64,000 nt of DNA. It comes from Deltaproteobacteria bacterium UBA5205 (GTDB lineage Bacteria > Desulfobacterota > Syntrophorhabdia > Syntrophorhabdales > Syntrophorhabdaceae). The translations under genes were made by a program, and so were the position numbers. Under the pieces are notes generated by a model. It was not told the origin of the DNA, made no database searches, and was given only the letters and a program-made list of their open reading frames with translations. How positions within the stretch are numbered: the stretch's first letter is position 1; each line of letters opens with the position of its first letter. This document shows positions 7,138 through 14,930 of the stretch, piece after piece. The stretch lies in assembly GCA_002412715.1 (NCBI GenBank), contig DHVP01000030.1, positions 98,373 to 162,372 of the forward strand, in the 5' to 3' direction.

Positions 7138-8838
7138 CTATTCCGTTACCATCTCTTTTATGTTCAAGTGGATGAACCTCTCTCCGAAATCCATTCGCAC
7201 CACCGGGGAGGCGATGATCCGTGCGCCGTCACTCTTCTGAAAGGGGCTTTTTGCGGCGTAGAAGCCGTACCACGTCCTGTTGCTGCCGTCCGTGATGCGT
7301 GTCCGGCCGTTGCCCGCGGCATTGATGCCTGCCGCGTCGAAGAGCAGGTTCGGCCTGGGGTTGCCGATACCGAAGGGGCCGAGCTCCTCGAGGTGGTCCA
7401 TAACCTCACTGGTGAGCTCATCAAAGTCGGCTGCCGTGTCCACGTGCACCGGGCGCTTCCTCCCGGTGATGGTGCCCTCCACGGCCTTTTCAAACGCCTC
7501 GGCAAAGGCAGGAAGGTTTTCTTCGTTGAGCGAGATCCCGCAGGCGTACTTATGGCCGCCGTATTTTAAAAGCAGGGGGGAAAGCGAGCATATCGCCTCG
7601 AAGAGATCCATGCCGTCGCCTCCCCTGCCCGAACCCTTCCATATGTCGTTTACCTTCGTGATGACAATGGCCGGCTTGCCGAACCGCTCGGTGAGCTTTT
7701 GGGCAACTATGCCCAGGACGCCCGCGTGCCATTTCTCGTTGAAGACCACGATGGTCTTCCTGCCAGAAAGGCCGTCGGTCCCTATGGAGCTGACGATCTC
7801 GTCGTGGATCTTCTTCTCGCGCTGCTGTCTGACGGTGTTCGCCTTCTGGAGTTCCGCGAGCAGAGCCAGCGCCGCTTGATCGTCAGGAGCCACGAGAAAG
7901 TCGAAGGATTTGTGGGGCCGCGCGACCCTGCCTGTGGCGTTTATCCTGGGAATGATGATAAAACCAAGGGCGAATTCGTTGACAAGGCCTTTCGATATGA
8001 CTCTGCTGCCGAGCATTGACCTCAGCCATGCCCTCGGCCTCTGGTTCATGACCTCCATGCCGTGCCTGACGAGGATCCTGTTGTCGCCCGTCAAGGGGAC
8101 CATGTCTCCTACCGTCCCGATGGTAACGAGGTCCAGTTCTTTCTTCAAATTGATATGACCGGGGATGAGACCTTTTGCGTGCATGGCCCGGCGAAGCCCC
8201 AGAAGGAAAAAGAATGTGACGCCGCAGGCGGCCAGGTCCCTCGTGGGGAAGAGAGAGTCTTTGCGCTTCGGGTTTATTACGGCTACCGCCCGGGGAACCT
8301 CCGATCCTATCTCATGGTGGTCTATGACGATCGTGTCCATCCCGAGACGGCGGGCATGGGCTATTTCTTCGGCGTTGGAAGAGCCGCAGTCAAGTGACAC
8401 GAGCAGGCGCACCCCATCTTTGGCAAGTCCCTCGATCTTCTCGATATCCAGCCCGTAGCCCTCCTCCCGCGTAGGTATGTGTACCGCCGCCGAGACGCCG
8501 AGGTGCGTGAGAAAATTGAACATCAGCGCAAGACAGGATACTCCGTCCGCGTCGTAATCTCCCCATATGCAGATCTTTTCGCTTTTGCTGACAGCCTCGA
8601 TGAGGCGTGCGACACCCTTGTCCATGTCGGGCAGCAGGAAAGGGTCGGACAGGTCATCAAGTCTCGGTTTTAAGAAAATACCGGCCTCATCGGGTGTTGT
8701 TACCCCCCGGGCGACCAGAATCCGGGCAATGAGATGGGGCACGCCAAGACTTTCAGCGATAGTAAGGGCCACATCGGCGCCCGCCTTTGCCGCCGGGCCA
8801 TGAAAGGCAGACCCGGTTGTCGCCGCAGTATCATTCAT
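7138..8838 (-). CDS. recJ: Single-stranded-DNA-specific exonuclease RecJ
   Basis: 566 residues. 5'-3' ssDNA exonuclease of recombination and repair. The DHH-family motifs are present: GDYDADG (residues 93-99), an SLDCGSSN region and VIDHHEIG. The DHHA1 domain follows with GKPAIVITKV and KYGGHKYACGISL, and an OB-like C-terminal domain ends the protein. An upstream in-frame extension to 9021 exists, but it runs through pyrD and is not RecJ-like. The ATG at 8836-8838 gives the family's usual N-terminus and overlaps the pyrD stop by 8 bp, suggesting translational coupling to the pyrimidine operon. Confidence 0.95.
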   Translation of the reverse strand: MNDTAATTGSAFHGPAAKAGADVALTIAESLGVPHLIARILVARGVTTPDEAGIFLKPRLDDLSDPFLLPDMDKGVARLIEAVSKSEKICIWGDYDADGVSCLALMFNFLTHLGVSAAVHIPTREEGYGLDIEKIEGLAKDGVRLLVSLDCGSSNAEEIAHARRLGMDTIVIDHHEIGSEVPRAVAVINPKRKDSLFPTRDLAACGVTFFFLLGLRRAMHAKGLIPGHINLKKELDLVTIGTVGDMVPLTGDNRILVRHGMEVMNQRPRAWLRSMLGSRVISKGLVNEFALGFIIIPRINATGRVARPHKSFDFLVAPDDQAALALLAELQKANTVRQQREKKIHDEIVSSIGTDGLSGRKTIVVFNEKWHAGVLGIVAQKLTERFGKPAIVITKVNDIWKGSGRGGDGMDLFEAICSLSPLLLKYGGHKYACGISLNEENLPAFAEAFEKAVEGTITGRKRPVHVDTAADFDELTSEVMDHLEELGPFGIGNPRPNLLFDAAGINAAGNGRTRITDGSNRTWYGFYAAKSPFQKSDGARIIASPVVRMDFGERFIHLNIKEMVTE

Positions 8839-9733
8839 GGGTAATGCCCACGATGGCGGAGATGTCGGCGCAGCCGTTGTCATCGAGCCATGACTCCAGC
8901 CCGGTGATGATCTTCGGCATGGTGAAGGGGTCGACGAATGTGGCCGTCCCGATCTGAATGGCCCGGGCGCCTGCCATGAAAAAAGCCAGGGCATCCTGTG
9001 TATCCATAATCCCCCCGGCACCGATGACGGGGATGGGTACCTCTATTGAACATTCGTGGACGGCGCGCACCGCGACGGGCTTCAGGATGGGGCCGGAAAG
9101 ACCGCCCTTTAGCGGAACCTTCCGCCTCCCAATGTCGACAACCGCGGCGGGCATCGTGTTTATCAGTGTAAGCCCGTCGGCTCCTCCTTCATATGCGGCA
9201 CGGGCGATCTCGGCAATGTTCTTTACTTCCGGGGTAAGTTTCGCGATAAGGGGTATCCGTGTAACTTCCCGCACGGACCGCACTATGGCGTGGACGGCCG
9301 ACGCCTCTTTCCCGAAGCTTATCCCGCCCTTCTTGATATTCGGGCAGGAAAGGTTCATTTCCAGTGCGACGATGAGATCGTGGGGACGTATTCCGGCTGC
9401 GCAGGAAACGTACTCTTCCTCGCTGAACCCGAAGAAATTCACAATGATGGGACACTTTTTTTCTTCGAAAAAGGGGAAGTAATGGGAGAAAAAGCGCTCT
9501 ATGCCGACATTCTGGAGGCCGATGGAGTTTATCATCCCGTAGCGCTCCTCCCAGACGCGGGGCGTCGGGTTGCCGTGGTGGGGCTTTATGGAGAGACCCT
9601 TGGTAACATAGGCCCCCATGGTTTCTACCCCCCAGAGCGGCTCTATCTCCACCCCGTAACCGAGAGTCCCCGATGCGTTCATGACGGGGTTTTTGAGCCT
9701 CTTTCCGAAAAGCTCTACAGCGAGAGATCCCAT
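8831..9733 (-). CDS. pyrD: Dihydroorotate dehydrogenase B, catalytic subunit
   Basis: FMN enzyme that oxidises dihydroorotate to orotate; class 1B partner of PyrK. Motifs are KNPVMNASGTLGYG at the N-terminus, LEMNLSCPNIKKGG with the catalytic-Cys loop, PLIAKLTPEVKNI, TLINTMPA, and the phosphate-binding GAGGIMDTQDALAFFMAGA. About 300 residues, normal length. I prefer the ATG at 9733 (MGSLAVELFGKRL) because the family begins this way. An alternative ATG at 9760 would add nine residues and lengthen the overlap with pyrK. Co-transcribed with pyrK upstream and recJ downstream. Confidence 0.94.
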   Translation of the reverse strand: MGSLAVELFGKRLKNPVMNASGTLGYGVEIEPLWGVETMGAYVTKGLSIKPHHGNPTPRVWEERYGMINSIGLQNVGIERFFSHYFPFFEEKKCPIIVNFFGFSEEEYVSCAAGIRPHDLIVALEMNLSCPNIKKGGISFGKEASAVHAIVRSVREVTRIPLIAKLTPEVKNIAEIARAAYEGGADGLTLINTMPAAVVDIGRRKVPLKGGLSGPILKPVAVRAVHECSIEVPIPVIGAGGIMDTQDALAFFMAGARAIQIGTATFVDPFTMPKIITGLESWLDDNGCADISAIVGITHE

Positions 9734-10473
9734 AGGCTGAATACCGGTCCTTCCTTGCATACCCTTTTATAGGGGTTTGTCTCGTCCTTCGTCGCGACGA
9801 CGCAGCCAAAGCACAGCCCCATGCCGCAGGCCATCCTCTCCTCAACAGAAACCTGGCAGGGAATCCCGGATGGCTCAAGGAGCTTCCGCAGGCTTTTCAC
9901 CATACCCGACGGGCCGCAGGCGAACACCTCCGGGCTTTTTCCCCTGTATTCGTCAAGGTGCCGGTGAAGGAGGCTCACCACGTCTCCCGCATATCCCCGG
10001 GAGCCGTCGAGGGTGGCGGTCAGCAGACGGGGGCCCTCGAGGTCTTCGGCTATCTTCAGTTCGTCTCCCGTCGTGACCCCGAGAAAGAGCGTGCCGCTTT
10101 CGCCGAGGCGTTTGAGGAGCATTCTCACGCCGGCAAAACCGATGCCGCCGGCAACAACGAGGCAGGTATTTTTCTTGTTCACCGTAAAGCCCCGGCCCAG
10201 GGGCCCGAGGACCATCGCCGACGCCTTGTCCGCCGCGGAGGCGAGAGCATCGGTGCCTTTGCCGACAACCCGGTACATAACCGTCAGCGTTTTTCCCCGT
10301 GAATCATAGATGCTGAAAGGCCTGCGCAGGAAGACCTCGCGCTCGGGAATTTTCAGCATGATGAACTGACCCGGCGTTACCCTCCCGAGAGGCCTCTCAA
10401 GCCGCACGATGAGGCGCCGGAACCCGCCCGCGACAGTGGTATTCCCTATGATCTTCCCCGGTATGTCGTCCAT
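9715..10473 (-). CDS. pyrK: Dihydroorotate dehydrogenase B electron-transfer subunit
   Basis: 252-253 residue FAD/[2Fe-2S] subunit that passes electrons from PyrD to NAD+. It has a flavodoxin-reductase-like FAD domain (VTPGQFIMLKIP, FLRRPFSIYD), an NAD-binding part (VVAGGIGFAGVRMLLKRL, FACGPSGMVKSLR) and the C-terminal cluster ligands in CGMGLCFGCVV followed by a distal Cys in YKRVCKEGPVF. An open frame extends to 10572, but the ATG at 10471-10473 has an ideal AGGAAG ribosome site and gives the usual N-terminus. Overlaps pyrD at its 3' end. Confidence 0.94.
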   Translation of the reverse strand: MDDIPGKIIGNTTVAGGFRRLIVRLERPLGRVTPGQFIMLKIPEREVFLRRPFSIYDSRGKTLTVMYRVVGKGTDALASAADKASAMVLGPLGRGFTVNKKNTCLVVAGGIGFAGVRMLLKRLGESGTLFLGVTTGDELKIAEDLEGPRLLTATLDGSRGYAGDVVSLLHRHLDEYRGKSPEVFACGPSGMVKSLRKLLEPSGIPCQVSVEERMACGMGLCFGCVVATKDETNPYKRVCKEGPVFSLWDLSL

Positions 10474-10577
10474 ATTTCTTCCTATCTCCCGGATGGCATA
10501 TACCATATATATATACAAGCCGATTTCTTCGGTAAGCGATTGTAACCCGTAAGGCCCGCGCCGCGCAACCAAATTTC

Positions 10578-11033
10578 TTACAGCGAGCGTCTCATGACGA
10601 GGGCATCCTCGCGGGTCTCGATGTAATATTCCTTGCGTCTCCCAATGGACCTGAAACCGAGCTTCTCGTAGAGACCGCGGGCAGGCACATTGCTTTCCCT
10701 GACCTCAAGGAAGCATTCCTCAATGGCCTTGCCCCGGGCAAAGGCAAGGATACGGGACATCATTCCGAATGCCAGGCCACGCCTTCGCTGCCGGGGATGA
10801 ACGGCGATGTTCATGATGTGCATTTCGGGGCCTGCGTCATAGAAGATTATATATCCGGAAATCCGGCCCACCTCTTCCGCGACGAGGCTGATTGTTACGT
10901 CTGACGCCAGGATCTCTTCAAACATACCCCGTGTCCACGGAACCGCAAAAGAGACCTTTTCGATCTCGAGGATCGCCGGGATATCGCTCGTGTTCATCGG
11001 GCGCATCATGAGTCCGGTGACGCCGTCCGCCAT
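10578..11033 (-). CDS. rimI: Ribosomal-protein-alanine N-acetyltransferase (RimI-like GNAT)
   Basis: 151 residues, single GNAT domain. The acetyl-CoA binding motif region reads NIAVHPRQRRRGLAFGMM. The substrate-side helices (IPAILEIEKVSFAVPWTRGMF) and the C-terminal FLEVRESNVPARGLYEKLGF with the tyrosine/gly turn match RimI, which acetylates the N-terminus of ribosomal protein S18. The start ATG at 11033 has AGGA 6 bp upstream and lies 1 bp from the mobA-like stop. Other GNAT substrates are possible, but the motif fit to RimI is good. Confidence 0.88.
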   Translation of the reverse strand: MADGVTGLMMRPMNTSDIPAILEIEKVSFAVPWTRGMFEEILASDVTISLVAEEVGRISGYIIFYDAGPEMHIMNIAVHPRQRRRGLAFGMMSRILAFARGKAIEECFLEVRESNVPARGLYEKLGFRSIGRRKEYYIETREDALVMRRSL

Positions 11034-11034
11034 G

Positions 11035-11628
11035 TCAATCCTGCCCGGGGGTAGGGGTATTGATACGGGCGAGTTCCTCTTCGGTGTTGATATTAGAAAA
11101 GACTAGACGACCGTTTTCTTTGAGAAAACAGGGATTGTCCCTGATGGCATTGACAACTAAGTAGGGGAAAACACCGCGGATCTTCAGCATGTTCAAATTT
11201 ATCAGCCTCAGGAAGGGTGCCAGGCAGGAGCGCCGGTAGATGGCGTGGAGGGGTTCGTAATAATCTCCGATGACAGGGATCGTGATGTCTTCGCCTCCCG
11301 CCTCGGCGACGACGCAGCGTATGCCCTCGGCCGAAAGAAAGGGCATGTCGCAGGCGACAACGAAAAGACGCGGCTTCCCGGAATGAAGAAGCGCCGTAGC
11401 GATGCCCACCATGGGGCTCTGGAGCGGCAAAAGATCCTTGACTACCGGCGCGTCGACGCCATCAATAGCGGTATGGAGAGAGGAAACCACAATGATGTCA
11501 CTGAATACCTCCCTGACCCTGTCATATACCTTTTTGACCAGGGTCGCGCCGCGAAAGGCGGCCGTTGCCTTATCGCGTCCCATTCGAACGCTTCTTCCGC
11601 CGGCAAGTATGGCGCAGCCTATATCCAT
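11035..11628 (-). CDS. mobA: Molybdenum cofactor nucleotidyltransferase (MobA-like)
   Basis: 197 residues of the MobA/MocA nucleotidyltransferase family. The signature is CAILAGGRSVRMGRDKA near the N-terminus, followed by VVSSLHTAIDGVDAPVVKDLLP and VVACDMPFLS. It adds GMP (MobA) or CMP (MocA) to molybdopterin. A TTG further upstream at 11664 is possible, but the ATG at 11628 gives the canonical N-terminus. It ends 335 bp before dctQ in a divergent arrangement with the molybdenum hydroxylase island. A role in supplying that enzyme's cofactor is an inference. XDH-type hydroxylases in bacteria usually carry the CMP form, so the nucleotide preference is open. Confidence 0.87.
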   Translation of the reverse strand: MDIGCAILAGGRSVRMGRDKATAAFRGATLVKKVYDRVREVFSDIIVVSSLHTAIDGVDAPVVKDLLPLQSPMVGIATALLHSGKPRLFVVACDMPFLSAEGIRCVVAEAGGEDITIPVIGDYYEPLHAIYRRSCLAPFLRLINLNMLKIRGVFPYLVVNAIRDNPCFLKENGRLVFSNINTEEELARINTPTPGQD

Positions 11629-11836
11629 GCACAAGTTCTTACCATCTTTTGCGCTGAATTTCAAAGGCCGAAGGCTCGCGAACGCCTACAGAAGTTCCGC
11701 CGGCGCGGGCCGATTGACAGTACCCGCCAACCACGCCCTTACTCTTCCCGTAACGGTGATTTCGGCTTTGCCCTGTTCTTTCGCTACGTTATTATCCCCG
11801 AGTGCCCGCGATCTGGGGTACCAAGTTTCAAAAACA

Positions 11837-11950
11837 ACAATAGTTACAGGATCTTAGATTGTAACGTTTTTCACTTGACAACTCTTGCCCTGATGACTTA
11901 AGATGCCCTAATACATCACAGGGGTACAAAACACAATACAATAGTTACAG
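11837..11950. promoter_or_regulatory. 13-bp direct repeats bracketing the dctQM promoter
   Basis: ACAATAGTTACAG occurs exactly twice, at 11837-11849 and 11938-11950, 101 bp apart, on either side of the promoter at 11875-11904. An inverted half-site, ATTGTAAC, lies between them at about 11858-11865. The second copy ends just before the GGAGGAG ribosome site of dctQ. This arrangement is what a DNA-looping repressor would need, but no regulator gene is adjacent. Nothing else was recognised in the 334-bp spacer 11629-11962. Confidence 0.5.
11875..11904 (+). promoter_or_regulatory. Sigma70-like promoter for dctQM
   Basis: TTGACA at 11875-11880, 18-bp spacer, TAAGAT at 11899-11904. The predicted start is about 50 bp upstream of the dctQ ATG. 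It is a consensus -35 with a reasonable -10. Confidence 0.65.
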
Positions 11951-11962
11951 TTAGGAGGAGCA

Positions 11963-12448
11963 ATGGGAGCCATACTTTGGATCACCGAAAAGCTCAGTAA
12001 ATGGATGAGCGCCATAGCCGGGGCAGCCCTCACCGCCATTATGCTGCTTACGGTGCTTGACGTTTTTCTACGCTATTTCTTCGACAGGCCCATTATCGGT
12101 ACATTCGAAATGGTCGGCTTCGGCGGGGCTATAGCAATCGGTTTCGCCCTCCCCATCACCTCATGGATGAGGGGCCACATCTTTGTCGATTTCTTTGTCC
12201 AGAAGTTCCCAAAAGCGGGGCAGAACGTCGTCAACATAACTACCCGCCTCGCCGGCATAGTCCTTTTTTATATTATAGGCCACAATATGCTGAAATACGG
12301 GCACGATCTCTTTGTATCGGGTGAGGTATCGCTGACCCGGCAGATCCCGTTTTACCCGATAGCGTTCGGGATGGCGATCTGCTGTTTCATCCAGTGCCTC
12401 GTTCTCTTTTGCGACATTTACAAGATCTTTGGAGGACAATATGAATGA
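11963..12448 (+). CDS. dctQ: TRAP transporter small permease (DctQ)
   Basis: 161-residue inner-membrane protein with four hydrophobic helices, the 4TM DctQ component of a tripartite ATP-independent periplasmic transporter. Typical features are TVLDVFLRYFFDRPIIGTFEMV and the positively charged turn after SWMRGHIFVDFFVQ. A GGAGGAG site sits 7 bp before the ATG. It overlaps dctM by 8 bp. The binding-protein gene dctP is not here but 6 kb away at 19170, beyond the molybdenum hydroxylase operon, so the system is split. Confidence 0.93.
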   Translation: MGAILWITEKLSKWMSAIAGAALTAIMLLTVLDVFLRYFFDRPIIGTFEMVGFGGAIAIGFALPITSWMRGHIFVDFFVQKFPKAGQNVVNITTRLAGIVLFYIIGHNMLKYGHDLFVSGEVSLTRQIPFYPIAFGMAICCFIQCLVLFCDIYKIFGGQYE

Positions 12449-13748
12449 TCCCGTGACCGTTGGTATCGTAGGACTACTGGTTGTACTTTGTCTCTTCCTG
12501 ACCGGTATCGAACTGGCCTTTGCCATGATCATAATCGGCTTTATCGGTTTCGGTTACCTTATCTCTTTCAGTGCCGCATTCAACCTGCTTGCAAAGGACT
12601 TTTACGATGTCCTCAACTCCTATAGTTTCACGGTTATCCCTCTCTTCGTATTGATGGGGCAGGTGGCATTCAATTCCGGCGTCGCCAAGCGTCTGTTTGA
12701 TGCGGCCCACAAGTTCCTCGGCCATATTCCCGGCGGACTTGCCATGGCAACCGTGGGCGGCGCGACAGTGTTTAAGGCGATATGCGGTTCCTCGCCCGCC
12801 ACTTCGGCAACCTTTGCCAGCGTGGCCGTGCCGGAGATGGACCGTTTCGGATACGACAAGAGGCTCTCGACCGGTATCGTCGCCACAGTCGGTACGCTGG
12901 GCATACTCCTTCCGCCGAGCGTCACCCTGATCCTTTACGGCATCATCACAGATCAGTCCATCGGCCGCCTCTTCCTTGCCGGCATTCTTCCCGGTCTTCT
13001 CATTGCGGCCCTGTTCATTGCCGTGATTTACGGCTGGTGCAGGATGAACCCCACAATCGGGCCAAAGAGCCCGAAGGCGACCTGGAGCGAGCGCTTCAAG
13101 ACCATTCCCCAGGTTCTCATGGTCATGTTCATCTTTTGTCTCGTCATCGGCGGCATCCTCGGCGGCGTCTTTACCCCCACCGAGGCGGGCAGTGTTGGCA
13201 CCTTCCTCGTCCTTGTCATGACCTTCGCCATGCGGGATCTTAACATTAAAGGGTATATCAAGTCCGTTGCCGAAGCGGTCAGAACGGCCACAATGGTCTT
13301 GATGCTCATTGCCGGCTCTACCGTGCTCGGCCATTTCATCGCCGTCACGACCATACCCATGATCGCCGCCGACTGGATCGTCGGCCTCGACATGCCGTCC
13401 TGGGTCATCGTGATCTTCATCGCCCTTATCTACCTTATCGGCGGGTCATTCATCGATGACCTGGCCTTCATGATCCTGGCAACGCCAATCTTCTACCCCG
13501 CCATTCTCAAGCTCGGCTACAACCCCATGTGGTTCGGCATCCTCATCGGCATTACCGTCATGCTGGGCGTTGTCCTCCCGCCGATGGCCATATGTGTCTT
13601 CGTCGTCAAGCAGATCACCAAGACGCCGTTCAGCGTCGTTTATGCCGGCGTCTACCCCTTCCTCATCAGCATCATCATCGGCGGTATCCTGGTCTTCATC
13701 TTCCCCGCCCTTTCTACCTGGCTTCCCGGCTGGCTGATGCCCGGATAG
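12441..13748 (+). CDS. dctM: TRAP transporter large permease (DctM)
   Basis: 435-residue, about 12-helix membrane protein that carries the solute using the ion gradient. Family motifs are SYSFTVIPLFVLMGQVAF, AICGSSPATSATFASVAVPEM, LPPSVTLILYGIITDQSIGRLF, FTPTEAGSVG and LVLPPMAICVFVVKQ. A TTG start at 12429 is also open, but the ATG at 12441 has GGAGG at 6 bp. Co-transcribed with dctQ, and a strong terminator follows 22 bp after the stop. TRAP systems mostly import organic acids. The likely solute here is one used by the neighbouring hydroxylase (inference). Confidence 0.95.
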   Translation: MNDPVTVGIVGLLVVLCLFLTGIELAFAMIIIGFIGFGYLISFSAAFNLLAKDFYDVLNSYSFTVIPLFVLMGQVAFNSGVAKRLFDAAHKFLGHIPGGLAMATVGGATVFKAICGSSPATSATFASVAVPEMDRFGYDKRLSTGIVATVGTLGILLPPSVTLILYGIITDQSIGRLFLAGILPGLLIAALFIAVIYGWCRMNPTIGPKSPKATWSERFKTIPQVLMVMFIFCLVIGGILGGVFTPTEAGSVGTFLVLVMTFAMRDLNIKGYIKSVAEAVRTATMVLMLIAGSTVLGHFIAVTTIPMIAADWIVGLDMPSWVIVIFIALIYLIGGSFIDDLAFMILATPIFYPAILKLGYNPMWFGILIGITVMLGVVLPPMAICVFVVKQITKTPFSVVYAGVYPFLISIIIGGILVFIFPALSTWLPGWLMPG

Positions 13749-13770
13749 GGAAAAACAGTTCCGAACACAC

Positions 13771-13805
13771 AAAAACCCCGCTTCTCGCGAAGCGGGGTTT
13801 TTTTT
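13771..13805 (+). terminator. Rho-independent terminator of dctQM
   Basis: CCCCGCTTC-TCGC-GAAGCGGGG forms a perfect 9-bp stem with a 4-base loop, flanked by AAAAA on the left and eight T on the right. It works in both directions in principle. Confidence 0.93.
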
Positions 13806-14127
13806 CCTCCCAGAGGCTCCAATCTCTCCAGGATATACGGTCCCTCTTCCGCCGGATCCTCACGCGGCTATTCGTTTCATATATCCCCTCATCTTCTTTC
13901 TTACCTCAAAGGTCAACCTCTTTCCGGACAGTCACAAACTAACGCATAGTTCCCTATATGCTTCCTCAGTCATTCCGGCCTTCGCTGCAATGACGAACCG
14001 TGAGATAAGGCAGCCTGGTTTTGAAATGCGGGATCTGCCAGTCTTAAATCATTGTTTTATAAAGAAAGCAGTCCGGGAAATAGATTACTTTGGACAGCAG
14101 TGAGGAGTGACCCGTAACCCATAAACG
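13806..14127. other. Gene-free spacer
   Basis: About 320 bp between the dctM terminator and the coxG-side terminator. The only open frames are short and lack ribosome sites. No tRNA-like cloverleaf or strong promoter was seen. A fragment near 14107-14122 (TGACCCGTAACCCATAAA) faintly resembles the GGGTTAT-type repeat family. Confidence 0.5.
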
Positions 14128-14162
14128 AAAAGGGGCCCTCGCCGAAGCGCGGACCCCTTTTC
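14128..14162 (-). terminator. Terminator of the molybdenum hydroxylase operon
   Basis: AAAAGGGG and CCCCTTTT flank a partly paired GC-rich core with a CGAA tip (14128-14162). It lies 19 bp past the stop of coxG on the minus strand, giving a stem followed by T residues on that strand. Confidence 0.75.
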
Positions 14163-14180
14163 TTGTACAACTATTATTTC

Positions 14181-14633
14181 TTAGGTGATGCTCTTGAGTT
14201 TTTCCTGAAGATTCTTGGTAAATTCCTTTTCCGTATCCTTGGCCTTCGCCCTCATGATCCTGTCGCCGAACATGGCGAGCTTGCCCACGATGTTAACGTC
14301 AGTCTTGTACTTGACTTCAGTTTCACCATCGCCCTTGTCTATCAGGTCAACGACGGTTTTCTGTTTGAAGTGACCGAGCTTTGTCATGTCTTCGCCTTCG
14401 CCCTCGATCTCCATGTGTGTCGGCTTATTTACAACGGTCAGGTTGTTGATGAACTTCAACCTTGCCTTGATGGGACCGACTTTCTGCTTCACGATGCACT
14501 CGTATGACGTATCGCTGATCGTCGTCACTGACTCTGCGCCAGGAAGGCACGTAAGGATCGTGTCCGGTTTCAGCATGAAATCGAAAAGTTTGTCGATTGG
14601 TGCTTTTAGGGTAAAACCGCCCTCTATGATCAT
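14181..14633 (-). CDS. coxG: CoxG-family SRPBCC protein
   Basis: 150 residues, the usual length of CoxG/SRPBCC-fold proteins. It starts IEGGFTLKAPIDKLFDFMLKP, with the recognised LPGAESV segment and CIVKQKVGPIKARLKFINNL, and ends with an amphipathic helix. CoxG proteins accompany carbon monoxide dehydrogenase and other molybdenum hydroxylases, and are thought to help membrane attachment or electron delivery. An AGAAGGAGG site precedes the ATG. It is the last gene of the minus-strand operon that includes the three hydroxylase subunits. Confidence 0.88.
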   Translation of the reverse strand: MIIEGGFTLKAPIDKLFDFMLKPDTILTCLPGAESVTTISDTSYECIVKQKVGPIKARLKFINNLTVVNKPTHMEIEGEGEDMTKLGHFKQKTVVDLIDKGDGETEVKYKTDVNIVGKLAMFGDRIMRAKAKDTEKEFTKNLQEKLKSIT

Positions 14634-14685
14634 GGATCTTCCTCCTTCTGTTAAGTATGAAAGCCCTGTTTGGGGCTTGGTATTC

Positions 14686-14901
14686 CTACAGCTTGTCCTG
14701 TGCCTTCTCTATAAGGTCTGACAGGATCTCGTAGCTCTTGTTGCCCGCTTCGGTGGTCTGCGCCAGAAGGAGCTCTATGTATGAGTGACCCTGTGATTCG
14801 ATCCATGCCCTGTGCGCCTTATCGCCGGTACCGAACATATGCCGCGCCACCTGCTTGCTGTTTGGCCATTCTTTCTTACATGCTGGACATTTAAAGCTCA
14901 C
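14686..14901 (-). CDS. Small zinc-finger-like protein in the hydroxylase operon
   Basis: 71 residues from a GTG start with an ideal AAGGAGG ribosome site. The N-terminus has C5-x2-C8 and then H21 and H30, a C2H2-like arrangement (FKCPACKKEWPNSKQVARHM). The C-terminal half is a charged helix (AGNKSYEILSDLIEKAQDKL). It lies between the large subunit gene and coxG, 29 and 52 bp from its neighbours, so it is almost surely co-expressed. It could bind zinc and act as a regulator or an assembly factor. The function is unknown and I do not recognise a named family. Confidence 0.8.
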   Translation of the reverse strand: MSFKCPACKKEWPNSKQVARHMFGTGDKAHRAWIESQGHSYIELLLAQTTEAGNKSYEILSDLIEKAQDKL

Positions 14902-14930
14902 GGTAAACCTCCTTGGTTATCTTCTAAAAA

